A stretch of 64,000 nucleotides of DNA from NCBI RefSeq assembly GCF_019925205.1, contig NC_083567.1, forward strand, positions 9,362,001-9,426,000, written 5' to 3'. Positions 60,736-64,000 of the stretch are shown piece after piece. The stretch's first letter is position 1; every line of letters starts with the position of its first letter. The notes under the pieces were generated by a model. The model had not been told where the DNA came from and made no database searches. It worked only from the letters and a program-made list of their open reading frames with translations. Both the position numbers and the translations under genes were made by a program. Source of the stretch: Metopolophium dirhodum (Eukaryota > Arthropoda > Insecta > Hemiptera > Aphididae).

Positions 60736-61392
60736 AATGAATATATATATTATATTACACGACATTTCATAATATTACTATCGTAATTTTATTTAATAAA
60801 ATAATTATCATATTAATACATCACACGTCATATTATCGTAATTACATTACCTATTATATAACAATTAAATATATAGGTAGGTATATAGTTTGTTCACTAT
60901 GCATATTATGATTCCATATGTGGACACATATTAATGATAATAGTTAAGAGTTCACATAATGTAAATGATTATAGTTATGTTAATTATTAAACAAACAATT
61001 TCATACATGACCTTTTATTATATTATTATTTTATTTGTTTTGACATTTTTATTTTTACAGCCACTTATATTATTGTGTAGAACAACCGGTGTGAACACGG
61101 GTCACGTGTACACAACACACATAATATAATTTATATTATTATAGTACACCTTTCAATAAATCTTTACAAAAATGTACATTTTTACACAATAAAATCTAAA
61201 ATATACTATTATCATATTATTAATTTACAGCACGCAAACTTAAAACTCTCGATTTCACGTTACACGTTATAATAATATTTATTATATTATTATTACACAA
61301 TATGCAGTGCTACTATAGTATGTAACTAAAATTGTATTATTTAAATAGATAAATATACATAAATATAAATGCCAAGGTTTAGTAATTGCGGG
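60736..61392. other. Intergenic, AT-rich
   Basis: Rich in TATTATAT words; no exon or repeat pair supported. Confidence 0.35.
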
Positions 61393-61400
61393 CGCTGTAC

Positions 61401-61587
61401 CAGTGGCGTGCTCAGCTTTTTTGAAGGGGGGGGGGCTTTTTTTACTATGCATTTTTGATTACGTTATATAGCTCGGGTAAACATACTTTTATTGTTTTAT
61501 CATATAATATTTTATTTGGCAAAAATAAGCCAAACAGGGGAGGATATGACACCCAAATTTCCCCCCTACGCCGTGAGCACGCCTCTG
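61401..61587. mobile_element. 187-bp hAT-type MITE with 8-bp target duplication and G/C runs
   Basis: Left end CAGTGGCGTGCTCAGC; the right end read inward is CAGAGGCGTGCTCACGGCG. Flanks CGCTGTAC (61393-61400) and GGCTGTAC (61588-61595) match at 7 of 8 positions. A G run (about 61426-61435) lies just inside the left end and a C run inside the right end. No coding capacity. Confidence 0.8.
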
Positions 61588-61616
61588 GGCTGTACGTCTA
61601 TATACCATAACATAGG

Positions 61617-62697
61617 CAGTCTTGTAAATTACGTGGATTTATGTAATTTATATCTTATTTGAGTATTTAAATACTTTTTAAGTACTCAAATACATATTTA
61701 AAAAAAAAGTATTTCAAATACTTTATTTAAGTATACAGGGTGATTCATAAAGCGTAAAACACTCATTATCTCAAAAAGTATTAATGTTTTTGAAAATATT
61801 TTTTTTACATAGTTTCAAGTTGTTAAAAAAACTATGTTTTTATTAAAAAATTATATTTTTAAATTATTTTTTATCTATATAATTTTTAATTTTTAATTTT
61901 TTTGAATGACAGCATAGAGATTTAAATTCATATTCCAAAGCAGAATATTTTTCTAAGTATTTTGATTCATAAAAATTTAATTTAGGGCGAGTAGTCTATG
62001 AGGTATAAGCATTTAAAGTTTAGATGGGCGGAGTGGAGTGGTATGGCGTTACCCCGCAAATGTGTGTCCACTACTCCGCTTGTCTAAACCTTAAATACTT
62101 AAAACTCATAAGCTACTCGTCCTAAATTCGATATTTATGTATTAAAATACTTAAAAAAATATTCTGCTTTGGAAAATGAAATTAAAACTCTATGCTGTCA
62201 TTCAAAAAAGTAAAAAACTTAAAAAATTATAAGGATAAAAAATGTTTAAAAATATAATTTTTTAATAAAAATGTTGTTTTTTTAACAACTTGAAACTATG
62301 TAAAAAAATATTTTCAAAAACATTAATACTTTTTGATATAATGAGTGTTTTACGCTTAATAAATCACCTTGTATGTATTTAAAAACAAATGCTTATTAAT
62401 TTAGTTTATATTTAATTTATATACTTTCTAATTTGATTTTAATATTAATAACCTAAAATTAAAATAGAAAATACTTAAAATATTTAAATTCTTTGACGAA
62501 AAAAACAGAAGAATATTAATAGTTAAACAAAATGATTTGTTTAAAAAAATGATTTATAAGGCAAAACAAATAATATTTATAACAAGTAGTATTGGAAATA
62601 TTTGAAAGTATCTAAAAATATATAAGCCAATACGTTTTTAACTGAGTATTAATATAGGTATTTTAAATACTTTTCAAAAGTATATTTTACAAGACTG
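61617..62697. mobile_element. CAGTCTTGT-end element interrupted by a mariner-like MITE
   Basis: Left end CAGTCTTGTAAATTACG, right end ATATTTTACAAGACTG. Both sides are full of AAATACTTTT/AAGTATTT words. The central 636 bp are another element (61736-62371). Flanking 8-mers do not match, so the target duplication is unclear. A related copy starts at 33766. Confidence 0.6.
61736..62371. mobile_element. 636-bp palindromic mariner-like MITE with TA duplication
   Basis: Left end CAGGGTGATTCATAAAGCGT then AAAACACTCATTAT; the right end is its complement ending ATAAATCACCTTG, flanked by TA (61734-61735, 62372-62373). Complementarity continues through nearly the whole element, including AAGCAGAATATTTTT / AAATATTCTGCTTTGG and the GC-rich centre GGCGGAGTGG / CCACTACTCCGC, so a transcript would fold into one long hairpin. 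Confidence 0.85.
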
Positions 62698-63205
62698 GAT
62701 ATTGTAGGAAGTTATTACTATTACCTATTTATTGATATAGCCATATAGGGAAGTTATATACTTATATAACACTATAGTAGATAGTCTGTACATTAAAATA
62801 AATTGTAATAAGTAATAACAAATAGGTAATGGGAGAAAAAAATTGTTTCACCATTGATTGATAAATGCTTATACAATATTATAATATAATATGAAGATTT
62901 TCCGAAGTATATTCTGACATTGAATAACTGATTATAATTTTCCAATTTTTCTCATCGCTGTTGAATTATAATATAGGTACCTACCTATCACGTTATTCGA
63001 CAAATAAAGTCGATTGAAAACCCGGCTATAATTATTACGAATTGTGTGCTCGGAATAACATTCGTTTTTAAACGGTTAGCTGTTCATAAAATTAATAATG
63101 CAGTATTGTATATAGTCTTAAGATTAATTCATTTTTTAGATTTTTAATACTATTCTCGGAGCTTACGTCTTTTGAGTTATTTCTACAGTGTGAAATACAC
63201 TCTCA
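62698..63205. other. Intergenic, AT-rich
   Basis: No supported feature. Confidence 0.35.
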
Positions 63206-63207
63206 TA

Positions 63208-63693
63208 CAGGGTGATTTTTACGCACGCTAACCTTGTTTCCATGCTTAAATTATAGATATTATATTCTAATTCTGATTTTTGAAATTTTTAAGTATAGTT
63301 GTACACCATAATTTTGGATAGTTGATATTTTTCGTACCTCTAAAAATGGTCACACAGGATAATTCTGTGACAGTATAAACTTCTGTTTTTCAAATAGTTT
63401 TTCACTTTTAATTATTCATCAGATATTTTTTTGAGAATTTCGATTTAGATATACTAGAATTCTTAAAAAGAATCAACCGCTAAATAATTTGCAGTAAAAA
63501 AAATGGGGGGGGGGGGGGGGGGTTCTCGTTTAAAAAATAGAAGTTTGTATCGCCACAGGAAAAAATATCAGCAATTTAAAAATGTGGTCCTTAAGTAGGT
63601 ATAGGTGTACTCTTAAAAATTCCAAAATCAGAATTTGAATGAATATACTGTTAAAGGGAAAAACGGAGGTGATCATGTTTATCAATCACTCTG
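63208..63693. mobile_element. 486-bp mariner-like MITE with TA duplication and a long G run
   Basis: Left end CAGGGTGATTTTTACG; the right end read inward is CAGAGTGATTGATAAACATG, flanked by TA at 63206-63207 and 63694-63695. Inner inverted blocks: TTCTGATTTTTGAAATTTTT against the complement of AAAATTCCAAAATCAGAA. A G run of about 18 lies at 63505-63522. No coding capacity. Confidence 0.75.
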
Positions 63694-64000
63694 TATATCG
63701 ATCAATGTGATATACAACATTATGACTTGTATTGGAATTTAAAACATTTGTTCTTAATCAGAAAACAGTAGGTATAACGCACACCGCCGTGGTAATGCGC
63801 GTGTTTATGGACGATTTTGAACATTTATATCATGTTTATATCACTATGACACATTTTCTTATCATACATTGTGTATTCAATTGTGGTATCGATCGTATTG
63901 AAATTTTAAATTAAAAACAAATTACTTTTTTACATCCATAGCGATTCAAAAATAACTTTTTCCCAGTCGACATAAGTAATATCAAATAATTATGATAATT
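63694..64000. other. Right edge, nothing recognised
   Basis: About 300 bp of AT-rich sequence; a 60-codon frame at 63732-63914 has no recognisable features. Confidence 0.35.

Overview
The window looks like an aphid (Hemiptera, Aphididae) chromosome segment. It is very AT-rich and full of the words TAGGTACCTAC and AGGTAGGTA. Its genes are eukaryotic and interrupted by short introns, and it is dense in small DNA transposons. Species cannot be fixed from sequence alone, and no homology search was run.

Gene-bearing part (1-22 kb). From left to right: the last three exons of a lysine-rich, probably nucleolar (RBM28/Nop4-like) protein on +; the planar-cell-polarity/ciliogenesis gene fuzzy on - (about 2.76-5.43 kb, eight confident exons); ribosomal protein L10a on + (6.02-6.91 kb, complete, 217 aa), divergent from fuzzy across about 0.5 kb; a tRNA-derived SINE (7.5-7.8 kb); Sgt1/SUGT1 on - (10.11-10.69 kb, one coding exon); PRPF39, a U1 snRNP splicing factor, on + (14.68-17.20 kb, one 842-codon exon); and a ten-exon carboxylesterase on - (17.45-21.78 kb). 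These are mostly housekeeping genes, not an operon-like functional group.

Gene-poor part (22-46 kb). Mostly AT-rich sequence carrying miniature transposons: hAT-type elements with 8-bp target duplications, a pogo/Tigger-type element with TA duplication, and palindromic elements. One GC-rich exon-like segment lies on - at about 32.9-33.1 kb. Four diverged copies of an exon-like unit lie at 38.9-45.7 kb, three of them ending in a GTAAGT splice donor; I cannot assign them to a known family.

Transposon nest (46-56.3 kb). A decayed LINE 3' end is followed by an inverted pair of repeat arms, one of which hosts a 643-bp hAT insertion with a perfect 8-bp duplication. An apparent 8.2-kb hAT-like element (48.05-56.28 kb) keeps only a scrap of transposase and carries a roughly 4.2-kb satellite array with about 229-243-bp monomers in a higher-order arrangement.

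Right end (56.3-64 kb). A small gene at 57.1 kb on - encodes a 98-residue protein with a signal peptide (candidate secreted protein). The rest is AT-rich sequence with palindromic mariner-like and hAT-like elements, including one nested insertion.

Exon borders were placed by eye from GT/AG (one GC/AG) signals, reading-frame phase and remembered family sequence; they need transcript support.
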